A stretch of 64,000 nt of DNA from Alicyclobacillus sp. GTDB lineage: Bacteria > Bacillota > Bacilli > Alicyclobacillales > Alicyclobacillaceae. The stretch is from contig JAIMBT010000008.1 of assembly GCA_023511295.1 (NCBI GenBank), positions 62,001 through 126,000 on the forward strand. The letters are read 5' to 3'. The notes under the pieces are model-generated. The model saw nothing but the letters and a program-made list of their open reading frames with translations, did not search any database and had not been told where the DNA came from. Shown piece after piece: positions 16,557-24,556 of this stretch. Position numbers and translations under genes: made by a program. Position 1 is the first letter of the stretch. Every line of letters begins with the position of its first letter.

Positions 16557-17516
16557 TTGCGGGCCATCGTCATCGGTTTGGTGTCATCGCTGTTCTTCGC
16601 CGTCACCTTCGTTTTCAACGAGCGGATGAGCCTTGCCGGAGGCAGCTGGATGTGGAGCGCATCGTTGCGGTATCTCTTCATGTTTCCAATCCTGCTCGCC
16701 ATCGTGGCAAGCCGGGGCACGCTCCGGCGCGTGTTTCAGGTGATGCGCGCATCGCCGTGGCGCTGGTGGTTGTGGAGTACCGTCGGATTCGGTTTGTTTT
16801 ACATTCCCCTCTGCATCGCCGCCCAGTTTGCACCGGCCTGGTTGGTGGCGGCGTCGTGGCAGTTCACCATCATCGCAGGAAGCCTGTTGACCCCATGGCT
16901 GCCACAAGCGGACCCAGGCGGCCACCCGCGAGGCAGCGCGATTCCGCTGCGCAGTTTGTCGATGTCTCTCGTCATCTTCGCAGGTATCGTGATGATTGAA
17001 GTTCATCATGCCGGCGGCACACCCGCTCGGGATGTGATGCTCGGGAGTCTCCCCGTGCTCATCGCAGCATTCGCCTACCCCTTGGGCAACCGCCAGATGA
17101 TGGCGGTCTGCCAAAATCAGCTCGGTGCGTTGGAACGCGTGTTTGGCATGACCACGGCGAGTTTGCCGGTCTGGTTGTGTCTGGCCGCCGTCGGCTGGCG
17201 TACGGCGGGATGGCCGAGTACCGGGCAGACGGTGCAAGCAGCGGTGGTCGCCGTTAGCTCCGGGGTGATTGCCACGGTCCTCTTTTTCGCCGCGACCGAT
17301 GCAGCCCGACGTCACAACCAGCTGCTGGCGGCCGTCGAGGCGACCCAGTCGGGAGAGGTCGTGTTCACCCTGCTCCTCGAAATGATCTTTGTGGCCTGGC
17401 GCCTGCCATCTCCGGTTTCGCTCCTCGGGATTGCGCTGGTCGTCGCCGGGATGGTGGGACACAGCATGCGGTCTCGCGGCCAATCCGGTTCATCGAACGG
17501 CGTCAGCCTGTCCTGA
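16557..17516 (+). CDS. DMT-superfamily multidrug resistance efflux transporter-like protein
   Basis: A membrane protein of about 319 residues with roughly ten hydrophobic segments in the EamA/EmrE-like arrangement of two repeats. TTG 16557 has AGAGGGGGG seven bases upstream; an in-frame GTG at 16536 lies before that site. The opening motif VSSLFFAVTFVFNERMSLAGG and the late ATQSGEVVFTLLLEM fit the 'multidrug resistance efflux transporter' branch of DMT proteins. Substrate unknown. TGCTATCAT (16493-16501) looks like an extended -10 promoter. A long hairpin follows the stop. Confidence 0.75.
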   Translation: MRAIVIGLVSSLFFAVTFVFNERMSLAGGSWMWSASLRYLFMFPILLAIVASRGTLRRVFQVMRASPWRWWLWSTVGFGLFYIPLCIAAQFAPAWLVAASWQFTIIAGSLLTPWLPQADPGGHPRGSAIPLRSLSMSLVIFAGIVMIEVHHAGGTPARDVMLGSLPVLIAAFAYPLGNRQMMAVCQNQLGALERVFGMTTASLPVWLCLAAVGWRTAGWPSTGQTVQAAVVAVSSGVIATVLFFAATDAARRHNQLLAAVEATQSGEVVFTLLLEMIFVAWRLPSPVSLLGIALVVAGMVGHSMRSRGQSGSSNGVSLS

Positions 17517-17541
17517 GCGGGTAGGACCTATCCGCCGGTGT

Positions 17542-17582
17542 GACGCGCCAACCACCCGGTGGCAGGCGGCGGTTGGCGCGTC
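17542..17582 (+). terminator. 12-bp-stem hairpin after the transporter gene
   Basis: GACGCGCCAACC (17542-17553) and GGTTGGCGCGTC (17571-17582) form a perfect 12-bp stem with a 17-base loop, 26 bases after the stop codon. No T-tract follows, like other gene-end hairpins in this window. Bases 17583-17834 up to the riboswitch show nothing I can assign beyond an AT-richer stretch near 17695-17735 that may hold the promoter. Confidence 0.55.
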
Positions 17583-17834
17583 CGCAACCGCCGGATGGGT
17601 ACCAAAGGAGCCCACGGCGGCACGCTGTCCCGACAGACGCCCTATCGGCAGAATCCTTCATAAATTTACATCCTCAAGCGACACCCTTCGCAGCGCCTCC
17701 CTCTTATACTTCTAAAAAAGTTGTCATACAAGTCCAACCGGTCCACGTAGACTGCTAGCAAGCTGATGGAGGGCCCGTCCGTACCGGAACCGGCCGCGAG
17801 GAGGTTCTGGTACCCAACCATTCTGGACGTGTAT

Positions 17835-17948
17835 CCAGTTCGCGCCGAATCGAAAGAGCGGGGGATTTCTCTTTGGGGTGAACGAGTCTCGACTCCAGGG
17901 CCACCCTTGGGCCCGAACCCGTCAACTAACCTCGCAGGCGTGCAAGGG
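17835..17948 (+). promoter_or_regulatory. c-di-AMP riboswitch (ydaO/yuaA type)
   Basis: The conserved core of the ydaO aptamer is present: GGGGGA followed by TTGGGGTGAA (17870-17882 region), then CCCGAACCCGTCAACTAACC (17912-17931) and CTCGCAGGCG. The 5' part CGCGCC can pair with GGCGTGC at the 3' end as stem P1. It lies directly upstream of a LysM/lytic transglycosylase gene, the classic target class (cell-wall hydrolases). No terminator hairpin fits between the aptamer and the start codon; the 3' P1 strand abuts the AAGGGGG ribosome site, so control of translation is likely. The fine boundaries are estimates. Confidence 0.87.
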
Positions 17949-17959
17949 GGAAAACTCGC

Positions 17960-18847
17960 ATGAATTGGCATCGTACCTGGGTTTTGTGGCTTTGCAGCGC
18001 ACTCGTCACAGCACTCGTGTACATCGGGATTGGAAAGCCGGCGCACGCGGTCGGGGTGCCGGCGGACGTGTGGCCGGGGTCCGCAGTCAACAGTACGGTG
18101 GTCCGGATGGACGGTACAGAGACTTCGGCCCGCCCGACGGAAGACCTCGTACGATTCAGCGACAGACGTTTGGCCGGACGGGAATCGGTGCTCACAACCG
18201 CCTGGCAAGTCGATCCGGTCCTGCGGGTTCACCCCACGGCAGATCACGAAAATCGGCTGCAGCGCGTGGCCTATCGGGTTCGGCCGGGCGACACGTTGTG
18301 GGACATCGCGGTCCGCTTCCAGACGTCCGTCGCGCGGCTGATGGCCGACAATCACCTGACCCAAACGGTCATCTATCCGGGCGAGCGACTGGCCGTCCTG
18401 CGCAGTCCGGTGCAGTCCGCCACTCCCCCGCAGAACACCGTCCACCTCGAAGTGATCTCCGCGGGCGTTCGAACGCCCCTTGGTATCCCCAAGCAGTTGA
18501 TTCCCGTGTACAAAGCAGCTGGAGCGAAGTACGGTATCCCATGGACCGTCTTGGCGGCTATCCATAAGAACGAGACCAATTTCGCCACCGGTCCCATCGT
18601 CAGTTCGGCGGGGGCGGAAGGGCCGATGCAGTTCATGCCCTCCACCTTCGCGCGTTTTGGTGTCACGGCACCCGGACGTCACGGAAGGCCGGACATCAAC
18701 AACGTCTACGACGCCATTTACAGTGCCGCACACCTGCTGGCGGCAGAGGGATACGCCGAGCACCCGTGGGCTGCGCTGTACATGTACAACCATTCGGCGG
18801 CGTACGTGCAGCAGGTCGAGAATTGGGCCGAGCGGTATGCGTTGTAA
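17960..18847 (+). CDS. LysM-domain lytic transglycosylase (secreted cell-wall hydrolase)
   Basis: A 295-residue exported protein. The signal peptide runs to about residue 30 (WVLWLCSALVTALVYIGIG, then AHA). A LysM peptidoglycan-binding domain lies at about residues 100-148 (YRVRPGDTLWDIAVRFQT) and a C-terminal SLT domain at about 175-290 with the catalytic Glu in AAIHKNETNF and the motifs GAEGPMQFMPSTF and AALYMYNHS. It would cleave glycan strands. ATG follows AAGGGGG, next to the c-di-AMP riboswitch, which probably represses it at high c-di-AMP. Confidence 0.9.
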   Translation: MNWHRTWVLWLCSALVTALVYIGIGKPAHAVGVPADVWPGSAVNSTVVRMDGTETSARPTEDLVRFSDRRLAGRESVLTTAWQVDPVLRVHPTADHENRLQRVAYRVRPGDTLWDIAVRFQTSVARLMADNHLTQTVIYPGERLAVLRSPVQSATPPQNTVHLEVISAGVRTPLGIPKQLIPVYKAAGAKYGIPWTVLAAIHKNETNFATGPIVSSAGAEGPMQFMPSTFARFGVTAPGRHGRPDINNVYDAIYSAAHLLAAEGYAEHPWAALYMYNHSAAYVQQVENWAERYAL

Positions 18848-18931
18848 CTCGGTCACCGTTGTCTTAGCGGTGGATTCTAGCGCTCGTTTGTCCTTCATAT
18901 AGTGGGAAGAGGACAGCCAGAAAAGCGTGGG

Positions 18932-19378
18932 ATGAAGATGTGGTGGCAACGACGCTCTGGCCGCAACCGGGACATGACGGCGCAACTCGCTACACTCAAC
19001 GAACGTCTCCAGGAGCTGGCGCAGCAGCTGGCGGAACGCCCGATTCAAGTAACGGTCGAACGGGTTCACGTCGACCGAGCCAACTTGGAGCGACTGGTGT
19101 TCCAGTTGGAACGGCTGGACATCCAGGAACTGAGCGGATCGCTCAACCTCGGGAACAATTTCACACAACCGGCGCTGCAGCAGGCGCGCTTTGGGGCTGG
19201 ACGGCGTCTGCCGGTTCCATTTTCTTCGGCCGGACACCCAGATGCGCCGCAGGACACGGACTCCGGTAGCCCTGGTGCATCCGCCGACAGGTGTCGGCCG
19301 GACGCGGGCGGGTTGGACCAGGCGCTCGTGTCGACGAGTCGCGGATTTTCTGTCCGGTTCTCGGAGAGGGGAGGTTGA
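18932..19378 (+). CDS. GerPC-like spore germination protein (short)
   Basis: A 148-residue protein if ATG 18932 is used (an upstream in-frame GTG at 18902 adds ten residues). An N-terminal coiled-coil stretch (LNERLQELAQQLAER) is followed by VERVHVDRANLERLVFQL and LSGSLNLGNNF, which resemble GerPC's pattern (a 'LxGTLNIG' motif after a coiled coil). The C-terminal third is low-complexity, Gly/Ser/Asp-rich. It is followed four bases later by a GerPA/PF-family gene, which strengthens the call. The gerP genes affect coat permeability to germinants. Expression from a mother-cell promoter (CATATAG at 18895) is possible but weak. Confidence 0.55.
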   Translation: MKMWWQRRSGRNRDMTAQLATLNERLQELAQQLAERPIQVTVERVHVDRANLERLVFQLERLDIQELSGSLNLGNNFTQPALQQARFGAGRRLPVPFSSAGHPDAPQDTDSGSPGASADRCRPDAGGLDQALVSTSRGFSVRFSERGG

Positions 19379-19381
19379 CGC

Positions 19382-19702
19382 ATGCGACACGCTTGGTCGC
19401 CCGTGTTCGCGATTGGGACGCTGCACATCGGTCATGTGGAGAGCGCGTCCTGCATCAACTTCGGCAACAACTGGGCCTCGGATTTTCGCAGTTATAAGAA
19501 GCACAATCAGGGATTTGGGAACGTGACGGGAGATCGCAACGCCATCGACGGCCTGCGCGCGGTCCTGAACGACCCGGACAACTGCGACCTGGTTGGTGCG
19601 GGAGAAGTGGCGCTTCCGGAATGGGTGTCGGAGTTTCTGGGTGAACAAGGCGAGACCGAGACCGAGAACAAAGCGCAGCCGGTTGGCGACCAACCTCTGT
19701 AG
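19382..19702 (+). CDS. GerPA/GerPF-family spore germination protein
   Basis: A 106-residue protein, ATG after GAGAGGGGAGG. The middle has the family pattern INFGNNW followed by a small-residue/Ser/Lys stretch and GNVTGDRN, comparable with GerPA's 'INFGDxF...GSGSxNTGD'. Unusually, it has an acidic C-terminal extension (EFLGEQGETETENKAQ). It lies between a GerPC-like gene and another small coat-type gene. Family call is by pattern only. Confidence 0.6.
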   Translation: MRHAWSPVFAIGTLHIGHVESASCINFGNNWASDFRSYKKHNQGFGNVTGDRNAIDGLRAVLNDPDNCDLVGAGEVALPEWVSEFLGEQGETETENKAQPVGDQPL

Positions 19703-19720
19703 GACGGGGAGAGACGCTGC

Positions 19721-19984
19721 ATGCAATTTTTGTACCGTTCCATTCGCGTGGATCAGGTGGACGGCGAGAGCCGTCTGAGTGTTGGCTGCAACCTGGTACA
19801 GGGCGTGCGGGCAACCGCGAAGGAGAACGAGGCCTTGGGACGCGTCGCTGGCCGCGAGAATCGGTTGACCCACAGCGCCGCTTGGGTGTTCGATATGGAC
19901 CAAGTGGATGGGCCGACGTTGCGCCGGCCAGGATGGGGTGTTGGAGGAATCGGGAATGGCGGAAAAGGGGCGGGACAACAGTAA
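19721..19984 (+). CDS. Small protein, possibly GerPE-like
   Basis: An 87-residue protein, ATG after ACGGGGAGAG. It contains two related phrases, RSIRVDQVDGESRLSVGCN and VFDMDQVDG, separated by a region with ALGRVAGRE; this repeats-plus-'IGD' style resembles GerPE. The C-terminus is Gly-rich. Position in a run of gerP-like genes supports a spore-coat role, but the similarity is weak. The next gene (Hsp20) starts inside its last codons. Confidence 0.45.
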   Translation: MQFLYRSIRVDQVDGESRLSVGCNLVQGVRATAKENEALGRVAGRENRLTHSAAWVFDMDQVDGPTLRRPGWGVGGIGNGGKGAGQQ

Positions 19985-20450
19985 CCCGTTTGATATCCTG
20001 AAGAATCTCGGCGACATGAAAGACATGAAAAAACTGCTCGGAGAGGACTTCTTTCGCAACCTACCGTTCCCGCAGTGGCAACAGGTTCAAGAAGATGGGA
20101 CGGCTGAATCCGATCCGTTCCCACGCGTGGACGTTCTCGACCGCGGAGATGAAGTGATGGTCGTCCTGGAGGTGCCCGGTATCTCCTCCGCCAATGAAAT
20201 TGCGCTCGCCGTCGGCCCCAAAGAGATTTACGTCCGCGGCGTGATTGCGCCCATCTCCAGTCGAGACGGAGACGTGTATCTGTCCGAACGGTTCCATGGT
20301 CCGTTTGAGCGCGAGATTGAGCTTCCGGTCCGCGTTGAAGAGTCCGACCCAAAGGCGTCCTACAGCCGCGGTCTGCTCACGGTCCGGCTGAAGAAGCGAT
20401 CGTTGGTCGAACCGACGGGCAACCATGCGGTGCCCATCTCGTTTGACTGA
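19956..20450 (+). CDS. Small heat shock protein, Hsp20/alpha-crystallin family
   Basis: A 164-residue protein, ATG 19956 with TTGGAGGAAT upstream, overlapping the previous gene by 29 bases. The alpha-crystallin domain covers about residues 55-150: PRVDVLDRGDEVMVVLEVPG at its start, ERFHGPFEREIELPV and SYSRGLLTVRLKK at its end (the usual 'GxLxI' strand). A short N-terminal arm is rich in Lys/Asp. Could be a spore-associated chaperone (CotM/CotP-like), given gerP-type neighbours. Confidence 0.85.
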   Translation: MAEKGRDNSNPFDILKNLGDMKDMKKLLGEDFFRNLPFPQWQQVQEDGTAESDPFPRVDVLDRGDEVMVVLEVPGISSANEIALAVGPKEIYVRGVIAPISSRDGDVYLSERFHGPFEREIELPVRVEESDPKASYSRGLLTVRLKKRSLVEPTGNHAVPISFD

Positions 20451-20468
20451 CAAAAAGGCGGCGCGTCC

Positions 20469-21227
20469 TCAGTCAGCCGGTTCCGCTTCCGCGGACGCGG
20501 TGGGGCAGATGGCTCGCAGCGGGCACTCCTTACACTTCGGACGTTGACTCAGGCATACCCGGCTCCCGAGGCGGTCCAGCAAGGCGTGAAACTGGTTGAA
20601 CAACTGGGCGTCCCTCGGGAGGCGCGCCATCACCCAAGTCCGCAGCGACTCGTACGGCATGGGGCCGTCGATGAGCCCGAGCCGCGTCAAGATGCGCTGG
20701 GTATAGGCGTCGACGACGAAGGACGGGTGTCCGGCACCGTACAGCACAATGTCGTCGGCCGTTTCTCGGCCGATTCCGCGTATTCCGAGCAGTTCTGCCC
20801 GCAGCGGCTCCAGTGGTTGCCGCAGCATGTCCGCCAACGACCCTCCGTGGTGCAGAGCGAGGTGGTCGGCGAAGGACAGCAGGCGCTCCGCCTTGCGGTT
20901 GAAGAAGCGGGTCGGGACAATGTGGCGGGCGATGGCCTCGCGGCCCGCGGCACGCATGGCCGTGAAGCTGAGCAGGCCTGCCTGCGCCAGGTTCTGCAAG
21001 GCCCGTTGCGTGTTTTTCCACGACACGTCTTGGACCAAGATGGCGCCAATCACCATCTCCTCCTGACTATCCGCCGGCCACCAGTGCAAATCTCCGTAAG
21101 CGTCCTCGAGCATACGGTACACGGCCTGCAGGCGGGTGCGCTCGACGGGACCGGGTTGCCCGTACGGCCCGCGCTTGACGCGCACGCCCCTCAGCGGCTC
21201 CTCTCGGAGACGGGTTTTCCGTTCCAC
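20469..21227 (-). CDS. HhH-GPD DNA glycosylase with 4Fe-4S cluster (endonuclease III relative)
   Basis: A 252-residue protein, GTG start after AAGGAGGAAG on the minus strand. It has the HhH motif LLGIRGIGRETADDIVLYG, catalytic Asp in FVVDAYTQRI, and a C-terminal Cys cluster CLSQRPKCKECPLRAIC (C-x6-C-x2-C-x5-C). Endonuclease III has Lys in 'GVGRKTA'; here it is Glu (GIGRETAD), so it should lack the lyase Lys and act as a simple glycosylase, as in MagIII/MJ1434-type enzymes that remove alkylated bases. Substrate is inferred. It lies between two hsp20 genes, opposite in direction. Confidence 0.82.
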   Translation of the reverse strand: MERKTRLREEPLRGVRVKRGPYGQPGPVERTRLQAVYRMLEDAYGDLHWWPADSQEEMVIGAILVQDVSWKNTQRALQNLAQAGLLSFTAMRAAGREAIARHIVPTRFFNRKAERLLSFADHLALHHGGSLADMLRQPLEPLRAELLGIRGIGRETADDIVLYGAGHPSFVVDAYTQRILTRLGLIDGPMPYESLRTWVMARLPRDAQLFNQFHALLDRLGSRVCLSQRPKCKECPLRAICPTASAEAEPAD

Positions 21228-21378
21228 GCGCTTCCTCCTTCCATCCTGGGTCTGGTTCTCATTCTACCGCAGTGGCCGCCTGCGTGCGGCCCCATCCCGG
21301 CAATTGGGCGGCCGTTCGCAGGAAGGATGCGTAGACTGGTTCCAGACGGAAAACCACGTTCAGGTGGAGGGGCGTCCG

Positions 21379-21930
21379 ATGAGTAGCCAATCGGGAGACC
21401 TGTGGAACTACTTGCAACAGATGCACCGTCAATGGGGGTCCTGGTTGCAGTCGGCGTCCGGGACGCAAACGGAAGCCAGTCGTCCAGACGGTGGGTTTCC
21501 ATTCGCGTCGTTTGGCGCCGTGGATCGGTTTCCGCAGGAGTGGAGCCGCTTTTTGCCAGGGGTATTCGGTGGGGGCGGTGCCGAATCCGGTCCAATCCCC
21601 ATGGACTTGTACGAAACCGACCGGGACGTCGTCGTGGTGCTCGAATTGCCGGGGTTGCGGTCCGCGGCGGACGCGTCGCTGAATCTGACGCGAAGCGAAC
21701 TGTACGTGCGCGCCACCATTCCGCGCCTCGACACTGGCTCAGGCCGAATGCACGTGACCGAACGAAAGGCGGGCGCGGTCGAGCGCACCATTTCGCTTCC
21801 AGTTGCCGTCCGAACGACCGGAACGCGGGCGCGCTACGCCGCCGGATTGCTCGAAGTGCGGATGCAGAAGGAGCAGCGTGATCCGACAGCCCATCGTGCG
21901 GAGGTTCCGATTCAATTCGGACGGCTATGA
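21379..21930 (+). CDS. Second Hsp20-family protein
   Basis: A 183-residue protein, ATG 21379 after GGTGGAGGGG. An N-terminal region rich in Gln/Ser/Trp (DLWNYLQQMHRQWGSWLQ) is followed by an alpha-crystallin-like domain from about residue 75 (PMDLYETDRDVVVVLELPGL) to about 170 (RYAAGLLEVRMQK). It is divergent from the Hsp20 at 19956. Its stop overlaps the stop of the minus-strand GH18 gene by six bases. Spore-related role is a guess from its neighbours. Confidence 0.75.
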   Translation: MSSQSGDLWNYLQQMHRQWGSWLQSASGTQTEASRPDGGFPFASFGAVDRFPQEWSRFLPGVFGGGGAESGPIPMDLYETDRDVVVVLELPGLRSAADASLNLTRSELYVRATIPRLDTGSGRMHVTERKAGAVERTISLPVAVRTTGTRARYAAGLLEVRMQKEQRDPTAHRAEVPIQFGRL

Positions 21931-23262
21931 CAGGATCTGCGTCAGCCCGTTCAACAGCGTGTGCCACGTCGCTGCGTCGGATAGGTTCAGGGACCACACG
22001 GCGACCCCAGCCAAATTATCTTGATTCACGAGCTGCAACTTCCGCAGAACGGTCTGCGACGTCTCATACCAGACTTCCTCGTAGCCATCCGGCTTCGCGT
22101 ACGTGGCGTACGCGACCCCCAGGTTGTCGTCCCAGCGGATGGTCGCTTGATGAGCTGTCAGAATCGATTGGATGTTGCTGTCCGGGACCGCTTCGTCGCT
22201 CACGCTGCCATCGCGGTGGACGTACCAGAAACGTGTGTAAAATGGCATGCCGAGGACCAACTTGGTCGCGGGGACGCCGGTGTCGAGCAGGTCCTCGACC
22301 GATTGCGTCACCCAGGGGAGGTCTGCTTCCGGCCCCGGTGTTTGGTCGCCTCCCCAGTGTTCGTCGTAAGCCATGAGTACCACGAAGTCCGCGTAGGCAG
22401 ACAGGGCTGCGTGGAAGTAGGCCGACTCGTCGCGCAAAAACGCGATGTCCGGGGCGACGTCCACCGAGATGACGAGGTGAGCGGATACGGCTGCTGCATG
22501 GAGTTCCTTCATCAGCGCAGTGAAGCCAGCTCGGTCCCCCGCGCTGACCGCTTCAAAGTCGACGTTGATGCCGTCGAGCTGATTCGCCTGTGCCAGTTGA
22601 ATCAGCTGCGCCACCAAATGGTGCCGGGACGCCGCGCGACTGAGGACCTGGTGGGTCAAGGTCGGGTTGAACTGGTTGTCGACGAGTGCCCAAACGTCGA
22701 TGTGGTGCGCGTGCGCCCACTGCACCACGGCCGGTCGGATATCGCTGTGCACCGACCCGTCTGGGGAGGCCAGGCTGAGCCAGAGCGGGCTGACCGCCGT
22801 CAGCCCCGGGTTATCCTCCATCATCTGAATTTCCGCAGCGTCCGTGTTGTCGGGCAGCCAGCCGAGGACCACCTTGGACGAGCCGGACGGTTCATCCGCC
22901 AATGTCTGAAACAGACTGCCCTGGGCGTCGTTGCCGGTGGTTCCGGACGATGCAGACGGCAGCAGCTGTCCCAGCAACATCGCAATGGGGTTGAGCAACC
23001 CCCCGGCTGGAGGTTGCGTGCTCAGGGCGAGGGGGGCGAGGGTGGGGTCCTCCCCCTGTGATGCGTGACTGTAGCGGTCGGTTCCGACGAGCTCCGAGAC
23101 GGTGACGCGGCCGAGTTGCGCAGCCTCCGTCTGGGCCAGCCAGTTCCAGGATGCCCCTCCCGCGAGGTACGCCGCCATCGCAAAGCATCCCGCACACACC
23201 ACCAGCAATCCCATCCACGCCCGTGTCCACCGAGTCTGCAAGGGTGCTCTCGTCGACTTCAT
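21925..23262 (-). CDS. Glycoside hydrolase family 18 protein, secreted or membrane-anchored
   Basis: A 445-residue protein with an N-terminal hydrophobic segment (WMGLLVVCAGCFAMAAYLAGG). After a linker of about 100 residues, the GH18 barrel starts near 'VVLGWLPDN'; the catalytic DxxDxDxE signature reads LDGINVDFEAV, and LVLGMPFYTRFW and AGVAVWSLNLSD complete it. In spore-formers such proteins (YaaH/SleL, YdhD type) trim cortex or cell-wall glycans; no LysM domain is seen here. Exact substrate unknown. Confidence 0.85.
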   Translation of the reverse strand: MKSTRAPLQTRWTRAWMGLLVVCAGCFAMAAYLAGGASWNWLAQTEAAQLGRVTVSELVGTDRYSHASQGEDPTLAPLALSTQPPAGGLLNPIAMLLGQLLPSASSGTTGNDAQGSLFQTLADEPSGSSKVVLGWLPDNTDAAEIQMMEDNPGLTAVSPLWLSLASPDGSVHSDIRPAVVQWAHAHHIDVWALVDNQFNPTLTHQVLSRAASRHHLVAQLIQLAQANQLDGINVDFEAVSAGDRAGFTALMKELHAAAVSAHLVISVDVAPDIAFLRDESAYFHAALSAYADFVVLMAYDEHWGGDQTPGPEADLPWVTQSVEDLLDTGVPATKLVLGMPFYTRFWYVHRDGSVSDEAVPDSNIQSILTAHQATIRWDDNLGVAYATYAKPDGYEEVWYETSQTVLRKLQLVNQDNLAGVAVWSLNLSDAATWHTLLNGLTQILS

Positions 23263-23363
23263 TCTCCCGCCTCCTCGTTGTCCCAGTCTATGAATCGAGG
23301 TGGTAGTTTAGAAGGACGCAGACAGGCACGGGACGTGCGGGATGCGGAACTTCCGACCGGTCG

Positions 23364-23392
23364 TTGGATTCCGGCCGGAATTTGCGTATGAT
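23364..23392 (+). promoter_or_regulatory. Sigma-A-like promoter with a 14-bp palindrome in its spacer
   Basis: TTGGAT (23364-23369), 17 bases, TATGAT (23387-23392). Within it ATTCCGGCCGGAAT (23368-23381) is a perfect palindrome, well placed for a repressor operator controlling the following MBL-fold gene. Confidence 0.6.
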
Positions 23393-23457
23393 AAAAGAGT
23401 TGATACAGCGCTTCCACAGAGCCGCAACAAACTCGAACAGAAGAGGAAGGTGGTCGC

Positions 23458-24459
23458 ATGCCCGCGCTTTCCAGCAGCTGCTTGACCATCCATCGAATTG
23501 AACTGCCCACCCCGTTTCCTGTTGGCACGGTGAACGTGTACCTGTTGGAGGCTGGGCATCAACGCGTGCTCATCGACTGCGGCTTGAAGTACCCGCCCGC
23601 CCAGCGCGCGCTGGACGCCGGGTTGGCCGAACGGGGCCTCACGCTTCGCGACATCACAGCGCTGGTGCTGACCCATGGGCATGTAGATCACGTCGGTTGG
23701 GCGGCAGGGGTTCAGTCGGCGGGCGCGACCGTCTATGCGCCGCCTGGCGTCGACACCTGGCTCAATCCGTCCGGTCCGTGGGAGGCGTACCGAGCCGCCT
23801 TTTACACGACGCTCTACCGAAAACTCGGTGCGCCGAACGATGCCATCGAACAGGCGATGCGGACGTTTCAGTTTTACCAAACGTGCAACGACCGGTCGGT
23901 CGTCGACGTCGTCCTCTCGTATGGAGCGCCGTTGCCCATTTTGCCGAACTTCCAGGTGTTGCACGTACCTGGCCACGCCCAGCACGCCCTGGCACTGTGG
24001 GATGCGGAACAGGGGGTGTTGTTTGGCGGAGACCAAGTGCTCGCCCACATTTCCAGCAACCCCTTGATTGAACCGGTGATGACGGCGGAACGCGGCGAAG
24101 ACGCCGAGCGGACGCAGAGTCTGCTGCAGTACCGGGAGAGCTTGCGGTTCCTTCGCAGCCTTCCCATCCGAACGGTATACCCAGGACACGGGGCCCCTTT
24201 TCACGACGTCGCGGATTGCATCGACGGATTTCTGGCGGGGCAGGAACGGCGGCGGGAAAAGTTCTGCCAGCTGTTGTCCCGGCGGCCCGCGACGGCGTAC
24301 GAGCTTGCCGTGACGTACTTTGCCAGACACCGCGAACAGGTGTCGTTGATCTTATCGGAAACACTGGGATACTTGGATTGGCTCCGTGAAGAGGGGAGAG
24401 CCGTGTGCGAGGACGACGGCGGCGTCTGGGTCTGGAGAGCGGTCGCCGCCGACCAATGA
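23458..24459 (+). CDS. MBL-fold metallo-hydrolase
   Basis: A 333-residue metallo-beta-lactamase-fold protein. Metal ligands: HGHVDHVGW (HxHxDH), His in LHVPGHAQHALAL, Asp in LFGGDQVLAH and His in VYPGHGAPFH. A C-terminal helical domain of about 80 residues (RREKFCQLLSRRPATAYEL...) resembles the winged-helix tail of the glyoxalase II/LACTB2-like subfamily. Hydrolyses an ester or thioester; the substrate is unknown. Its promoter contains a palindrome. Confidence 0.85.
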   Translation: MPALSSSCLTIHRIELPTPFPVGTVNVYLLEAGHQRVLIDCGLKYPPAQRALDAGLAERGLTLRDITALVLTHGHVDHVGWAAGVQSAGATVYAPPGVDTWLNPSGPWEAYRAAFYTTLYRKLGAPNDAIEQAMRTFQFYQTCNDRSVVDVVLSYGAPLPILPNFQVLHVPGHAQHALALWDAEQGVLFGGDQVLAHISSNPLIEPVMTAERGEDAERTQSLLQYRESLRFLRSLPIRTVYPGHGAPFHDVADCIDGFLAGQERRREKFCQLLSRRPATAYELAVTYFARHREQVSLILSETLGYLDWLREEGRAVCEDDGGVWVWRAVAADQ

Positions 24460-24556
24460 CCGAACTTCTCACTGCGAGCGCTGGAAAGTGCAAGCTGAAA
24501 GGTGGCGCGATGCACCCCCGTGCCGCCTCCGCCAGGAGGGGGAAGAGGCTGTCCAC

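Noticed and set aside
17701-17760. Promoter for the c-di-AMP riboswitch transcript (TTGTCA at 17721)
   Set aside because: The only -10-like hexamer (TAGACT at 17748) is 21 bases away, too far for a reliable call.
17666-20059. A 797-codon open frame on the minus strand
   Set aside because: It lies antisense to the riboswitch, the LysM/SLT gene, the gerP-like genes and hsp20, all with proper start sites and family motifs. Long antisense frames are expected at this GC content; composition is Arg/His-rich and shows no family motif.
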